In this document: positions 26,498 through 36,328 of the stretch, piece by piece | Layout of the letters: the number at the start of each line of letters is the position of its first letter | Position numbering within the stretch: the first letter of the stretch is position 1 | Origin: Trinickia acidisoli | Lineage (GTDB): Bacteria; Pseudomonadota; Gammaproteobacteria; Burkholderiales; Burkholderiaceae | Length of the DNA: 64,000 nt | Direction of reading: 5' to 3' | Assembly (NCBI RefSeq): GCF_017315725.1 | Contig: NZ_JAFLRG010000001.1 | Span: forward strand, 2,356,001-2,420,000 | The notes under the pieces: model-generated | The model's database searches: none | What the model saw: only the letters and a program-made list of their open reading frames with translations | What the model was told of the DNA's origin: nothing | Position numbers and translations under genes: made by a program

Positions 26498-28266
26498 TTA
26501 TGCGGGAAACACGCGATGTAACGGGAGTACCGTGCGATCGCCGGAGTCGGTCGTTTCTCTAGGCGGGAAATCGAGCGTCGAGCTATGAAACGCTGACAAT
26601 TCCTTTCTATGTGCGACGCTGACGACCGTAGCCCGAGGCAGGCGTTCGATCAACAATTGATACAGTTCCCGCTCGCTTTCCGTGTCGAGCGCCGAAGTGC
26701 ATTCGTCGAGAAAGACGGTGGAAGGATTCGCAAGCAACACGCGAGCGAATGCCACACGTTGCTGCTCTCCACCGGAAAGACGGCTACTCCATCGATCGGT
26801 CTCATGCATCGACGCAACGTAAGCGCCGAGCCCACACGCGCGTAAAACGTCAGCGCACTGACTGTCCGAATACGCGGACTCTTCGCAGGGGTAGGCAATC
26901 GCGCCCTTCAACGTGCCGGGTGGAATGTAGCTACGCTGCGGCACGAACATCCCGCCGTCGGCAGAGCGGTTGACCGTGCCTTCGCCGTATGGCCAAAGTC
27001 CGGCAAGCGCTCTCAGCAAAGTGCTTTTCCCGCTACCCGATCGTCCTCGTACGATGCATCGCGCGCCCGGCGTCAGCATGAAATCAGGCACGAAGGCAAT
27101 GGTGGCCGAATCCGCATCGCGCAGAACCAGGCTGCTTGCGGCAACCAGGCCCTTCATCTCGAGATTCGTGACGATGCCTGCCCTCTGCTCGATATCGTTG
27201 ACATAGAGAAACTCGCGAAGACGATTCGCCTCGGCGCGCCAACTGGCGAATCCAAGGTATGCCTGGGGAAAGAACGAAAGCGCGCTCGTCACGGAGCCGA
27301 AAGCGCCGTTGGATCGCATCAGCCCCCCTAGCGACAGTCCGCCGGACAGCAATTGCGGCAAGACCAACAGCGTGGGAATGACGGGACTGACTTGCCCGAC
27401 GATATTGGTGAACAGGCCAACGCGCGTATTCACCCAAAGCAGCGAATAGAGATTGGAAACGACGTGACGGAAAGCCTCCCCCAATCTATTGCCCTCGGCC
27501 GATTGCCCTTTGAAGAAGGCGATCTGCTCGGCAAATTCCCGCACGCGCACCATCAGCACCCGGAAATCACCCTCGACACGATTCTGCTTTGCATTGAGCG
27601 TGATCAAACGACGCCCCAGGTAGTGAGTTCCGGCAAAGATCACGCCCTGATACAGAAATGCCGCCATAACCAAATAGCCGCGGACGGTATGGCTCGCCCC
27701 GCCAAGGCTGAATTTCAAAGGTCCGCCGATATTCCAGAGGATCACGCTGAAGCTGACGATACTGACCGGTACCTGAAGCCCCCCCATGACGAGAAGCAGT
27801 GTGTCTTTGACGAACTGTCGCGCGTCTTCGGCAATACGCTGGTCGACGTTTTCGAGCGATCGATCTCTCTCGATGCGATAGTAAGTGTGCCGTGCCATCC
27901 ATTCATCGACGAGCCACGTGGTCAGCCATCGCCTCCAGCGAATCTCGACGATCGACTGCAAGATGACCGTCGACATCGTAAAGGCCGATGCAATCATCGC
28001 AACCATCAGGAATACGAACAGAAGGTGCGGAAGCAACTGAAACTTCCCTGCTCCGATCGCGTCGTAGAACGTGCCCGTCCAACGATTGAGCCACACTGCG
28101 ACGTAGGTATGGCCCCAGCCGGCAGCGAGCACGTAGGCGAGCATCAGCAGCGAGAGCAAGCCATCCCGGGTTTTCCAGTAAGGCACGACCAGCTTCCAAA
28201 CAGATGGGAATCGCCGTCTCGCTTCCTGATCTTCAGCGCGATCCATCGGGAACGCGTGGTTCACGC

Positions 28267-28270
<4 letters not shown>
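26498..28270 (-). CDS. ABC-fused SbmA/BacA/YddA-type transporter
   Basis: This 590-residue protein has a transmembrane domain (about residues 1-340; six hydrophobic segments; ABC_membrane_2/SbmA-BacA-like with EFAEQIAFFKGQSAE) followed by a nucleotide-binding domain with Walker A GRSGSGKST (about 410), signature LSGGEQQR and Walker B TVFLDEC. This layout matches E. coli YddA and mycobacterial Rv1819c, an importer of hydrophilic molecules including antimicrobial peptides. SbmA/BacA relatives take up peptides such as microcins and proline-rich antimicrobials. The start overlaps exbD by 4 bp (ATGA), tying it to the TonB operon. The natural reading is inner-membrane transport of the peptide brought in by the TonB receptor; export cannot be excluded. 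Confidence 0.88.
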
Positions 28271-28689
<419 letters not shown>

Positions 28690-28702
28690 GGGCTGCTCCC
28701 GT

Positions 28703-29443
28703 TCAGGCGATGACGTTTACGCTCGCACGCTTGTTCGCGACCGGCGCGGCAGGTGCATGGCGCGCATCGCCGCGCGCTTTGGCGCCGGTGACGAAGTAGA
28801 CATGGAGCTCGTGCGCAAACCGGTTCAGACGGTGGCTCACGCGCTTGTTGCCACGATTGACGTAGTTGAATCCGAGCACGGCCGGAATTGCGACGAACAG
28901 ACCGATCGCCGTCATGATCAGCGATTCGCCTACCGGTCCCGCGACGTGATCGAGACTTGCCTGGCCCGATGCGCCAATGGCCATGAGCGCGTGGTAAATG
29001 CCCCAGACCGTTCCGAACAAACCGACGAACGGTGCGGTACTGCCGATGGAGCCGAGGATCGCCAAACCGTTCTGCAAACGGGCGACTTCCTCATCGAACG
29101 CATTGCGCAGACCTCGCGCCACCCAATCGCCTGTGCTGATGCTGCCTTGCAAAGACGGCTCGTTACCCACCTGCTGTTCGTTCGCCTCGCGCCCGGCAAG
29201 CGCGATCGCGCGATACGGATTGTCCGTACCGTTGCCCAACGCCTCGATACCTTCATTGAGCGATTGCGTCGACCAGAATCGCGTCTGGGCGCGCTTGCCC
29301 ATCGTTTCGAGGCGCCGATTCGCGAAACCCTTGGTCAAGATGACGAACCACGACGCGATCGACATGCCGAAAAGGAAAACGAAAATGAATCGGGTAACGA
29401 AGTCACCCTGTTGCCATACATTGGCGATGCCGTACTGTTCCAT
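28703..29443 (-). CDS. exbB: ExbB, TonB-system inner-membrane proton channel subunit
   Basis: I choose the ATG at 29443 (MEQYGIAN), which follows CGGAG; an in-frame ATG at 29464 lies before that site. The 246-residue product has three membrane segments: around residues 15-40, 125-150 (APFVGLFGTVWGIYHALMAIG) and 165-190 (ALIMTAIGLFVAIPAVLGFNY-like). These are the signature segments of the ExbB/TolQ/MotA family. It assembles as a pentamer around ExbD and converts proton flow into TonB motion. It lies between tonB and exbD in the receptor operon. Confidence 0.93.
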   Translation of the reverse strand: MEQYGIANVWQQGDFVTRFIFVFLFGMSIASWFVILTKGFANRRLETMGKRAQTRFWSTQSLNEGIEALGNGTDNPYRAIALAGREANEQQVGNEPSLQGSISTGDWVARGLRNAFDEEVARLQNGLAILGSIGSTAPFVGLFGTVWGIYHALMAIGASGQASLDHVAGPVGESLIMTAIGLFVAIPAVLGFNYVNRGNKRVSHRLNRFAHELHVYFVTGAKARGDARHAPAAPVANKRASVNVIA

Positions 29444-29466
29444 CTGTTGCTCCGATGAGTGCAAGG

Positions 29467-30261
29467 TCAGTCGTTCAGGTTGAAAGCGATGGGCTGAGTA
29501 GCCTCTACGGCGCGAGGTAAGCCCCCCGCCATATACGGCTGACAGCGGCCGGCTCTGATCGAGGCGAGGGCGGCATCGTCGAGCAACGGATAGCCGCTGC
29601 TTTGGACGACATGCGCCGCCTTGACCGCGCCATCCGTACCGATGGTCAGCCTCACCACCACGGTGCCCTCTTGTTCGAGTCGCTTAGCCTTTGCGGGATA
29701 TTCCGGCCGAGGTATCTGACAACCGAGTTGCTTGAGTTCTCCCGCGCTGATCTGCTTCGGCGTATCGAGCAGATTCGGTCCTGGCGCGGCCGGCGCCGGC
29801 GCTGTCGTAGGCGCGGCAGCCGCGACCGGCGCGGGCGGTGGCGGTGCCTGCTCGACCGGCTTTGTCGGCTCGGATTGCGGCGCCTGAGTCGTGCGCGCAC
29901 TAGGTGCCGTAGAAGAAAGAACGGGGGCATGCTTACGAATCGTCGGCTTGATCACGGGCTTTTCGACGACCTTTGGCTTGGGCTCCGGCTTCGGTTCTGG
30001 TTTAACCACCTGCTGCGCAAGCGGCTGCGGTGTCGGAGCAGCAATGAGCCGCACCTGTATCGAGCCGCCCGCGGGCCGGCCGGCTTCCAATTTGAGTGCG
30101 ACGGAACTTTCATGCACCAGCACATACAATCCAACAGCGTGCGCGAGCACAACCGCGGCGGCGACCGCACCGCCGCGGATACGTGAACGCAATGCTGTGT
30201 GCTGCTCCCGATCCGGCATGGGACCACCCCACGACTGCGCGTTGAGAGATTCAGAAATCAT
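29467..30261 (-). CDS. tonB: TonB, periplasm-spanning energy transducer
   Basis: This 264-residue protein has a single N-terminal membrane helix (about 33-50, AAAVVLAHAVGLYVLV), a long Pro/Lys/Glu-rich spacer (KPEPKPEPKPKVVEKP, then a Pro/Ala-rich stretch) and a C-terminal TonB domain (PEYPAKAKRLEQEGTVVVRL ... SSGYPLLDDAALASIR). It touches the TonB box of the outer-membrane receptor and passes on energy from ExbBD. The start codon overlaps the receptor's stop by 11 bp, so this is a receptor-dedicated TonB rather than a general one. Confidence 0.94.
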   Translation of the reverse strand: MISESLNAQSWGGPMPDREQHTALRSRIRGGAVAAAVVLAHAVGLYVLVHESSVALKLEAGRPAGGSIQVRLIAAPTPQPLAQQVVKPEPKPEPKPKVVEKPVIKPTIRKHAPVLSSTAPSARTTQAPQSEPTKPVEQAPPPPAPVAAAAPTTAPAPAAPGPNLLDTPKQISAGELKQLGCQIPRPEYPAKAKRLEQEGTVVVRLTIGTDGAVKAAHVVQSSGYPLLDDAALASIRAGRCQPYMAGGLPRAVEATQPIAFNLND

Positions 30262-32659
30262 AGGTGCCAGTGAGCATCACAGTACGTTCCGGTCCCATCG
30301 GAATCAGTGTCGCAGACGTACTGCTGTAGTAGAGCTTCCGGTTGAACACGTTCTTGACCGAAAGATTCAGGCCGTAGCCCTTCTTCCGATAGAAAACGCC
30401 GAGATCCGTTTCGACCTGGCTCGGGATGCGGTAAGCGGAACCCGAATCAATGTACTGCCCGCTTGCGAAAAACAACCCTGCGCCGACGCCGAACCCTTGA
30501 AGCATCTGAGTTTGGAAGTTATAGGTTGCCCACAAGCTCGCGCTGTTTTTAGGCAGATTGACCGGAATCTTCGCAACGGCCGGCTGCACGAAGTCGTTAT
30601 ACGTATAGCTTCCGACGACGTTGACGCCACGCATGGGCTGCCCGGTAATTTCGGCTTCGAATCCGCGACTCACTGCACCGCCCGTCGGGATGTAAAAGCC
30701 CTGATGCACGGGATCGCTGACGTTGTAGTTGCTAAATGACGTGCGGTAAGCCGAAGTCGTGATGGCTAGCTTGTCGTCCAGAAGGTTGAACTTCATGCCC
30801 GCCTCCGCCTGCTGGCTGACCTGCGGCGGAAGAAGGCCCCCACCGAATATCGGTGCCGTACCCGGCTGAAATCCCCTGTTGTAGCTTGCATACGCAGCGA
30901 TGTCGGGGGTCAGTTCGTAAAGCAAGCCGATGCTGGGGCTATAAGCGTTCTGGTGCGTCCCGGCGCTATTCTCGGCGCCCGGCGTATCGGTAATCGTCAG
31001 ATAGTTGTCGCGCCGAATAGACGCCAGCGCGTGAAAATTCTTATACGTGAACTGGTCCTGCAGATACACGCCGGCTTGTGTGTACGTACTGGCAAAGGTC
31101 GGCGCTAAGTTTCCCGTATCCGACGACGGAAAAGTGAAGGCGCCGAATATGTTCGGGTCGGTGATGAACCCCGGCGTTTGGGTATCCATCTGGTACTGGT
31201 TGTAGCGAAGAAAATCCCAACCTGCGATCACCGTGTTCTTCGTTTGCCCGATATCGAACTTTCCTCGCAGATAGTTCTGCAAGCTCCAGCTATAGAAATC
31301 CGAAAGCGAATCGAAGTTGAACAACGACGTGCCGTTGTTCGAATCCAGCGGCATGACGGGTGTCCAGGCTTGCTGCACGGTCTGCGACCGCGTGTACGAT
31401 CCCTTGCTCACGAACGTCAGCGAATTGTTCAGCTTCTGTTCGAGGTGAAAAAAGACGTTGTCCGTCTGCGCGCCAAAGTGATCCGAAGGTTGCCCAAGCG
31501 GCTGATCGATATAGTTTCGATAGATATCGCCCGCGAGATAGCCGAGCGTATATTGAGGAATCGGCTCGCGGTCGACGGTACGCTCGTACCCCACCGTCAG
31601 ATCGGTGCTCGCGTCTTTCCACTCCAGCGTCGGCGCGAAATAGAAATTCCGCTTTCCGTCATACCCCATTGCATTCTGGCCGGCTCTTTCGCCCGAAACG
31701 ATGAAGCGATACCGCAGTTCCTTGTCGTCCGTGATCGCCCCTGTGCTATCCAGCGCGACCTGTGCGTCGCCAAACGTACCGTATCCGAGTTGCACTTCAT
31801 GGAACGGATCGGCTTGCGGCGTCTTCTTGACCAGATTGATCACGCCGCCGGGAGGGCTTTCGCCGTTGAGAATGGCCGATGGCCCCTTGATCACCTCGAC
31901 GCTCGAAATCGCGATCGTCGGTGTCACGTTCGGCGCCGGCCCCACGGTGGCGAGCCCATCCGATGTGACGTTTTCCGCCGTAAAACCGCGGATGACGTAC
32001 TGCGGCACGCCTAACGGCCCTGGCCGCGTCACGACGCCGGAGGCATTGCGAAGGATGTCGGAAAGAGATTGGTCGCTCTGACTTTGAATCACGGCCGCGT
32101 CGATCACGCTAATCGACTTGGGCGTTTCGCTCAACGGCACATCGGAGCGCGCATAAGAGGAAGACGACTCCGCCACGAAGCCCGTTCCGCCGGAATCCTT
32201 GCTTGCCGCAACGCTGATCAGCGGCAGCGTCGTATCGACTTGTGAGCCGTTCGAACCCGCGATGGCTGCCGTGCCCGATGCGGGTGCCGCGGCCGATGGG
32301 CCGCCATGCGCCTCTTGCTTCGTGTGAGCCAGCGTGTATCCGCCGTTCGCCGTCGGGACCAATGCGAGGCCTGTGCCCGCCAACGCCTTGCGAATGGCAT
32401 CTTCCGCCGAGTAAGTTCCATCCACCGGCGACGACTTGAGCGATTGCACGAGCGAAGCGTCGTAACTCAATCGAACGTTTGCGGTCCTCGCAATCTCAAC
32501 CAACGTGCGGTCCAACGGACCACTCGCAATGTGATACGTCTGTGCGGCCGCTTGCTGCGCGCATACCGAGGCGCTCATAAAAACCTGGGATACGGCTACC
32601 GCGATAGCCATTCCCGTTACGCGGCTGACGATACCCCTGGTGCCGATCTTGATCTTCAC
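30251..32659 (-). CDS. TonB-dependent outer-membrane receptor with STN signalling domain (siderophore-receptor family)
   Basis: I choose the GTG at 32659, behind GGGGAAGGG; a GTG at 32701 abuts the IS border and is less likely. The 802-residue product has a signal peptide (through SVCAQ), an STN secretin/TonB N-terminal domain (PLDRTLVEIARTANVRLSYD ... KALAGTGLALV), a plug with PKSISVIDAAVIQSQ and GGVINLVKKTP, and a C-terminal beta barrel ending in aromatic F (GTYDF). STN-bearing receptors pass the ligand signal to a FecR anti-sigma factor, and such a pair lies upstream. By family it is a ferric-siderophore-type receptor, but the operon that follows carries no siderophore enzymes, so a peptide or peptide-metal ligand is an open option. 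Confidence 0.9.
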   Translation of the reverse strand: MKIKIGTRGIVSRVTGMAIAVAVSQVFMSASVCAQQAAAQTYHIASGPLDRTLVEIARTANVRLSYDASLVQSLKSSPVDGTYSAEDAIRKALAGTGLALVPTANGGYTLAHTKQEAHGGPSAAAPASGTAAIAGSNGSQVDTTLPLISVAASKDSGGTGFVAESSSSYARSDVPLSETPKSISVIDAAVIQSQSDQSLSDILRNASGVVTRPGPLGVPQYVIRGFTAENVTSDGLATVGPAPNVTPTIAISSVEVIKGPSAILNGESPPGGVINLVKKTPQADPFHEVQLGYGTFGDAQVALDSTGAITDDKELRYRFIVSGERAGQNAMGYDGKRNFYFAPTLEWKDASTDLTVGYERTVDREPIPQYTLGYLAGDIYRNYIDQPLGQPSDHFGAQTDNVFFHLEQKLNNSLTFVSKGSYTRSQTVQQAWTPVMPLDSNNGTSLFNFDSLSDFYSWSLQNYLRGKFDIGQTKNTVIAGWDFLRYNQYQMDTQTPGFITDPNIFGAFTFPSSDTGNLAPTFASTYTQAGVYLQDQFTYKNFHALASIRRDNYLTITDTPGAENSAGTHQNAYSPSIGLLYELTPDIAAYASYNRGFQPGTAPIFGGGLLPPQVSQQAEAGMKFNLLDDKLAITTSAYRTSFSNYNVSDPVHQGFYIPTGGAVSRGFEAEITGQPMRGVNVVGSYTYNDFVQPAVAKIPVNLPKNSASLWATYNFQTQMLQGFGVGAGLFFASGQYIDSGSAYRIPSQVETDLGVFYRKKGYGLNLSVKNVFNRKLYYSSTSATLIPMGPERTVMLTGTYDF

Positions 32660-32705
32660 GTTCAAACCCTTCCCCTTGTCGGATGTATTGTGGTGAACCA
32701 CCTAG

Positions 32706-32721
32706 GGAAACGCTGATCAAT
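32706..32721 (+). repeat. IS5-type terminal inverted repeat, left end
   Basis: This is the inverted repeat next to the TonB receptor. It begins GGAAACGCTGAT and pairs with the right end at 33899-33914 with three mismatches. The flanking CTAG at 32702-32705 is one copy of the target-site duplication. Confidence 0.85.
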
Positions 32722-32834
32722 GAGTTCGCCGGCGGCGTTTTGCACGAGTCAGTTTGCAAGTGTCAGAACGGCGAACGAATTTCGTTGCGATCGGGCTGAG
32801 TTTTGCTCGAATGCGGGCCGATCGCTCGCGTTTT

Positions 32835-33827
32835 TCATACACATGACGGACTTTGCCCATGTATCGAGTTCAACTGGCTCTTTGCGATCACCAGATTGGC
32901 CAAGGCGAAGAGGCTGAACAGTTGCGCCGTGTTCTTGGCTAGGCCTTTATAGCGGACCTTGCGGTGGCGGAACAAATTCTTGACGACATGAAACGGATGC
33001 TCGACCCGGGCGCGAATTTGCGCTTTGGTTCGCTCCACCTGGATCAGCAAATCCTTCAGCGCCCCGTCTCGCATTGCCTTAATCTTTCCGCGCTTGACAG
33101 CCACGCGCCATTGCACCGCTTTGCCGCGCATCTCGTCGCGCTTTTCAACGCCCGTGTAGCCAGCATCACCAAACGCTTCCCGCTCGTGCCCGTGCAACAG
33201 AGCGTGCGCTTGCGATACGTCCGTTACGTTGGCCGATGTACCCACCAGGCTGTGCACCAGACCCGAGTCGGCATCGACGCCGATGTGCGCTTTCATGCCG
33301 AAGTGCCACTGATTGCCCTTCTTCGTTTGATGCATCTCAGGATCACGGCTGTTCTCGGCATTCTTGGTCGACGGTGGCGCCTCAATAATCGTCGCATCCA
33401 CCAAGGTGCCTTCCTTCATCAGCAACCCGCGTTCGCACAGCGAAATGCCGATCTCGTCGAACAGCTTGCGCGTCAAGTCATGCTCGACCAGCAGGCGGCG
33501 GAACTTCAACAGCGTCGTCGCATCCGGCACGTCCTCGACCGCCAGATCGATGCCGGCAAACGCACGCATCGCAATGCTGTCGTACAGCGCGTCTTCCAAC
33601 CCTTCGTCCGACAGCCCGTACCACTGTTGCAGGAAGTAGATCCTCAGCATACGTTCCAAGCCAATCGGCGGTCGGCCTCGCTTGCCCTTCGGGTAGTACG
33701 GCTCGATCGCCGACAGCAAACGTGGCCATGGGACAAGCTTGTCCATCTCCGCCAGAAAGCGTTGCCGCTTGGTTACGCGCTTCGCGCCACGGCTTTCCGC
33801 TTCTGCAAAACCGATCTGTCGCTTCAT
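32835..33827 (-). CDS. IS5-family DDE transposase
   Basis: This 330-residue transposase fills the IS. It has the N-terminal DUF772-type segment (LVPWPRLLSAIEPYYPKGKRG, then GLERMLRIYFLQQWYGLSDEGLEDALYD) and the DDE catalytic core: D in GTLVDATIIEAP, D in AFGDAGYTG and E in RARVEHPFHVVKNLF. The size and order match IS5 itself (about 326 residues). It cuts and pastes the element and would need no host partner. The reading frame is full length with no visible frameshift, so it may still be active. Confidence 0.93.
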   Translation of the reverse strand: MKRQIGFAEAESRGAKRVTKRQRFLAEMDKLVPWPRLLSAIEPYYPKGKRGRPPIGLERMLRIYFLQQWYGLSDEGLEDALYDSIAMRAFAGIDLAVEDVPDATTLLKFRRLLVEHDLTRKLFDEIGISLCERGLLMKEGTLVDATIIEAPPSTKNAENSRDPEMHQTKKGNQWHFGMKAHIGVDADSGLVHSLVGTSANVTDVSQAHALLHGHEREAFGDAGYTGVEKRDEMRGKAVQWRVAVKRGKIKAMRDGALKDLLIQVERTKAQIRARVEHPFHVVKNLFRHRKVRYKGLAKNTAQLFSLFALANLVIAKSQLNSIHGQSPSCV

Positions 33828-33898
33828 GTTCAGGGATCCGTTCCGCGTGCCTCTTTCTACAACGTCCTCGGCGGCCGATGCGATGACCGTCGAGTCGA

Positions 33899-33914
33899 AT
33901 AAATCAGTGTTTCC
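33899..33914 (-). repeat. IS5-type terminal inverted repeat, right end
   Basis: This end reads GTTTCC on the plus strand and matches the left terminal repeat in inverted orientation. The adjoining CTAG at 33915-33918 is the second copy of the target-site duplication. Confidence 0.85.
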
Positions 33915-34074
33915 CTAGTGCGCTCGCATCACCCACACAGAAAGTCTAACGATCGGCACTGAAATGCTTTTTTGAAACAATTCGGCTTTCGCAAGCATTC
34001 CGGAATTTGATTTCTGCCACATGCCCCTTCCTTGAAAATTTCGTCCGCTGCGTGACGCTCACCGAGCAAGGCAA
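33915..34074. promoter_or_regulatory. Displaced 5' region of the TonB receptor
   Basis: These 160 bp separate the Lrp gene stop from the IS border. Before insertion they would have led into the receptor gene 46 bp beyond the CTAG site, so the original FecI-dependent promoter should be here. The stretch is AT-richer than its surroundings and includes an A/T run near 33968-33980. I see no gene in it. Confidence 0.4.
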
Positions 34075-34539
34075 TCAGGACACGTAGTCCAAAGGCAAGA
34101 TCGTCGTGTGCTTGATGGTCTCCATCGAGAAGCTGGAGCTGACGTCGAAGATGTCCATCTCGCTGATCAAGCGCTTATAGACGCCGTCGTACGCAGCGAT
34201 GTGCGGAACGACGACCTTGAGCATGTAGTCGATATTGCCGCTCATCCGGTGAACTTCGACGACCTCGGGAATACCGGCGACGACCTCGCAGAAGCGTTTG
34301 AGCCAAGTCGCCGTGTGCTGAGCCGTCTTGATTTCCACGAGCACGGTGACGCCGACGTTGAGCTTCTGCGCGTCCAAGAGAACGACGCGGCGAGAGATGA
34401 CGCCGTCCTGCTCGAGCTTCTGTATGCGTCGCCAGCACGGGGTCGTCGACAAGTGCACGCGGTCGGCAATCTCCGCAACCGAGAGCGTGCTGTCTTGCTG
34501 CAGGACTGACAGAATGGCTTTATCGATGTGGTCGATCAC
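34075..34539 (-). CDS. Lrp/AsnC-family transcriptional regulator
   Basis: I choose the GTG at 34539 behind GGAGGAA, giving 154 residues. The N-terminal helix-turn-helix (DKAILSVLQQDSTLSVAEIADRVHLSTTPCWRRIQKLEQDGVI, spelled here in part) is followed by the RAM ligand-binding domain (VTVLVEIKT ... VEVHRMSGNIDYMLKVVVP). Lrp-type proteins sense amino acids or related small molecules, form octamers and activate or repress nearby genes. It lies between fecR and the receptor, where a third regulator is uncommon, so the locus may respond to an amino acid released from the imported substrate. Confidence 0.93.
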   Translation of the reverse strand: MIDHIDKAILSVLQQDSTLSVAEIADRVHLSTTPCWRRIQKLEQDGVISRRVVLLDAQKLNVGVTVLVEIKTAQHTATWLKRFCEVVAGIPEVVEVHRMSGNIDYMLKVVVPHIAAYDGVYKRLISEMDIFDVSSSFSMETIKHTTILPLDYVS

Positions 34540-34675
34540 ACTTCCTCCGTTCGTGCGCACACTGAATGTCGAGGTGCTTAGATGCCTCGCATTTACCTTG
34601 TGCAACGAGCGGAGAAAAGTGACACCGGCAAAGCAAAAGAATTTTCGTCGAGCCGGAACGGCTTCGAGCGGAGGG

Positions 34676-35635
34676 TTAGCCTTCGGAAGCGACAGCCAGG
34701 ACTTTCCCGTAGAGCTTGAGGGAAAGCCCCAATCCTTCGGCGAGCTGCCGCAACGCCGCGTCGACGTCATTGAGCGGGAAAACACCGCTCACTTTGCGGG
34801 CAAGGGCTGCCTCAGGGAAGCGGATATAGCCCCTGTAGTAGCGCCCAAGCGTCTCGACGACGTCGGGCACGGCACGGTCGAGAACAACCAGCGTCCCGTG
34901 AGTCCACGCGAAGATATCGGCGGAGGTTTCTGGCATGCGCGCGATGCGTCCGGACGAGATGGACCAAGCCGAACCGTCGGGCGCATGGATCCGACTGCCC
35001 GCGTGTGCCGAGAGCATCGCATCGCCGCCCTGCACCGCCACTACGGTATGAAGCCGCAAGGCGTCGACACTGAGCCGCGCTTCATTTGTCTGAACGATAC
35101 CGTCGCGGGTCTTCACGATCAACGGCTGACGCTTTGCGGCCGTGCCACGCGCCGCGATTTGGCCGGCAGCAAGATAGATGTTGTCCCGGGTAGCTCCAGA
35201 CCCGTCTCCGGCCGCATAGACACGCGCCGCCGCACCCAAGGTCATCGGCGTGCCGTCGCTCAACGCGAGCTTCTCCGGTGCGGTACTGCCGTTGTGGTAA
35301 TCGGCATCGAGCGAGTAGACCTTGACCAGTTCGCGTGTTCCGATACCGGCCAGCGCGAGCGCAGCGAAACCGGCGCCTGCTTTCAACATGCGGCGCCTCG
35401 CGTGTGATGGTTCGTCCAGCGCGCGCCGAACCGCCACCGAAGACGCGCTTCGCAATGCCCCTAATCTCGTGAGCCGCTCCTGCAGCCGGGCCCACGCGTC
35501 CTCGTGAGCGGGATCGGCGCGGCGCCATGTCTCGAACTGATCGCGCTCCCGTTGCGAGACCGCCTCCCCGCGCAATCTGACTTCCCATTCGATGGCCTCC
35601 TGCGCGGCAGGATGAATCGCGGCAGCACCGTTCAT
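34676..35635 (-). CDS. fecR: FecR-type anti-sigma / sigma regulator
   Basis: From the ATG at 35635 this is 319 residues; a start at 35659 is possible. An N-terminal FecR cytoplasmic anti-sigma domain (WEVRLRGEAVSQRERDQFETWRRADPAHEDAW), a transmembrane helix (about 93-112, AGFAALALAGIGTRELV), the periplasmic FecR core (LSDGTPMTLGAAARVY ... GQIAARGTA) and the C-terminal STN-contacting region (FPLNDVDAALRQLAEGLGLSLK) are in order. It links receptor occupancy to the sigma factor encoded 5 bp upstream. The receptor that it should sense is downstream, beyond an Lrp gene and an IS. Confidence 0.92.
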   Translation of the reverse strand: MNGAAAIHPAAQEAIEWEVRLRGEAVSQRERDQFETWRRADPAHEDAWARLQERLTRLGALRSASSVAVRRALDEPSHARRRMLKAGAGFAALALAGIGTRELVKVYSLDADYHNGSTAPEKLALSDGTPMTLGAAARVYAAGDGSGATRDNIYLAAGQIAARGTAAKRQPLIVKTRDGIVQTNEARLSVDALRLHTVVAVQGGDAMLSAHAGSRIHAPDGSAWSISSGRIARMPETSADIFAWTHGTLVVLDRAVPDVVETLGRYYRGYIRFPEAALARKVSGVFPLNDVDAALRQLAEGLGLSLKLYGKVLAVASEG

Positions 35636-35640
35636 GGTTG

Positions 35641-36192
35641 TCAACTCGTCAAAAAGCATTGGGTGAGTGCCTGAGCAATGTATTTGCGGACCATGCTGGT
35701 CGACACGCCAAGCCGCGCGGCAATTTCCGCGTACGTCAAACCGTCGATCTGACTGTAGATGAACGCGCTTTTGGCCTTGGGCGGCAATCCATTGAGCGCC
35801 TGATCGGCAAGCAATAGCGCCTGCGAAATTTCGACGATCGATTCCGGAGAAGGCGCGACCGGCGTATCGTCCGCAGCAAGCAGTGCATCCAAATACGCGC
35901 GCTCCAGATCGCGCCGACGCCACATCTCGAAGGTAAGACGTTGAGCGATGACCGTCAGAAACGCTCGCGGCTCGCGTACCGTACGCAAATCTTGAACGCC
36001 GGCCAGTTCCACAAACGAAGACGACGCAAGATCTTCAGCGTCGGCCGGCGATCCGACGCGCCGCTGCAGCTTCGATTTCAGCCAACCATAGCTGGACCGA
36101 AACTCGTTGGCAAGCCATGCCGCGCGCGAATGGGCAGGATCTTCCCCCATATCTAGCTTCGCCACCCGCTGAATTGTCGGGCCATTCCTCAT
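35641..36192 (-). CDS. fecI: FecI-type extracytoplasmic-function sigma factor
   Basis: This 183-residue ECF sigma factor has region 2 (FRSSYGWLKSKLQRRVGSPADAEDLASSSFVELA, in part) and region 4 with a helix-turn-helix (GLTYAEIAARLGVSTSMVRKYIAQAL). It starts at the ATG at 36192, with an internal ATG at 36150 as an alternative that would remove a non-conserved 14-residue leader. FecI-class factors are released by FecR when the TonB receptor binds its ligand, then direct polymerase to the receptor promoter. The pair with FecR is 5 bp apart. Confidence 0.92.
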   Translation of the reverse strand: MRNGPTIQRVAKLDMGEDPAHSRAAWLANEFRSSYGWLKSKLQRRVGSPADAEDLASSSFVELAGVQDLRTVREPRAFLTVIAQRLTFEMWRRRDLERAYLDALLAADDTPVAPSPESIVEISQALLLADQALNGLPPKAKSAFIYSQIDGLTYAEIAARLGVSTSMVRKYIAQALTQCFLTS

Positions 36193-36328
36193 CTGATGAT
36201 TTCTAAAGCTTTGGAGCCGATGGCAAGCCTGCCGGCTTCGGGCCGCCTGCGTCCGTACATGACGTCGCGCCTACGAAGCGCGGAAGCCCTAGTATGCCAT
36301 TTCAGAATTGGTGCGTCGTGGCGTAGTT

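Larger units (their letters stand above)
32706..33914. mobile_element. IS5-family insertion sequence (about 1209 bp) with CTAG target duplication
   Basis: The ends are imperfect inverted repeats: GGAAACGCTGATCAAT at 32706 inward and, on the opposite strand, GGAAACACTGATTTAT from 33914 inward (13 of 16 identical). Both are flanked by CTAG (32702-32705 and 33915-33918), a 4-bp duplication typical of IS5 insertion. One transposase gene fills the interior. The element appears intact. It lies 46 bp upstream of the TonB receptor start and separates that gene from the lrp/fecR/fecI genes, so it may change receptor expression. Confidence 0.9.

Noticed and set aside
30251..32659. A siderophore biosynthesis cluster
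   Set aside because: The receptor belongs to the siderophore-receptor family, but no NRPS, NIS synthetase or siderophore reductase gene lies in the window.
32496..32759. A minus-strand frame spanning the receptor start and the IS end
   Set aside because: It crosses the IS border and is out of frame with both the receptor and the transposase.
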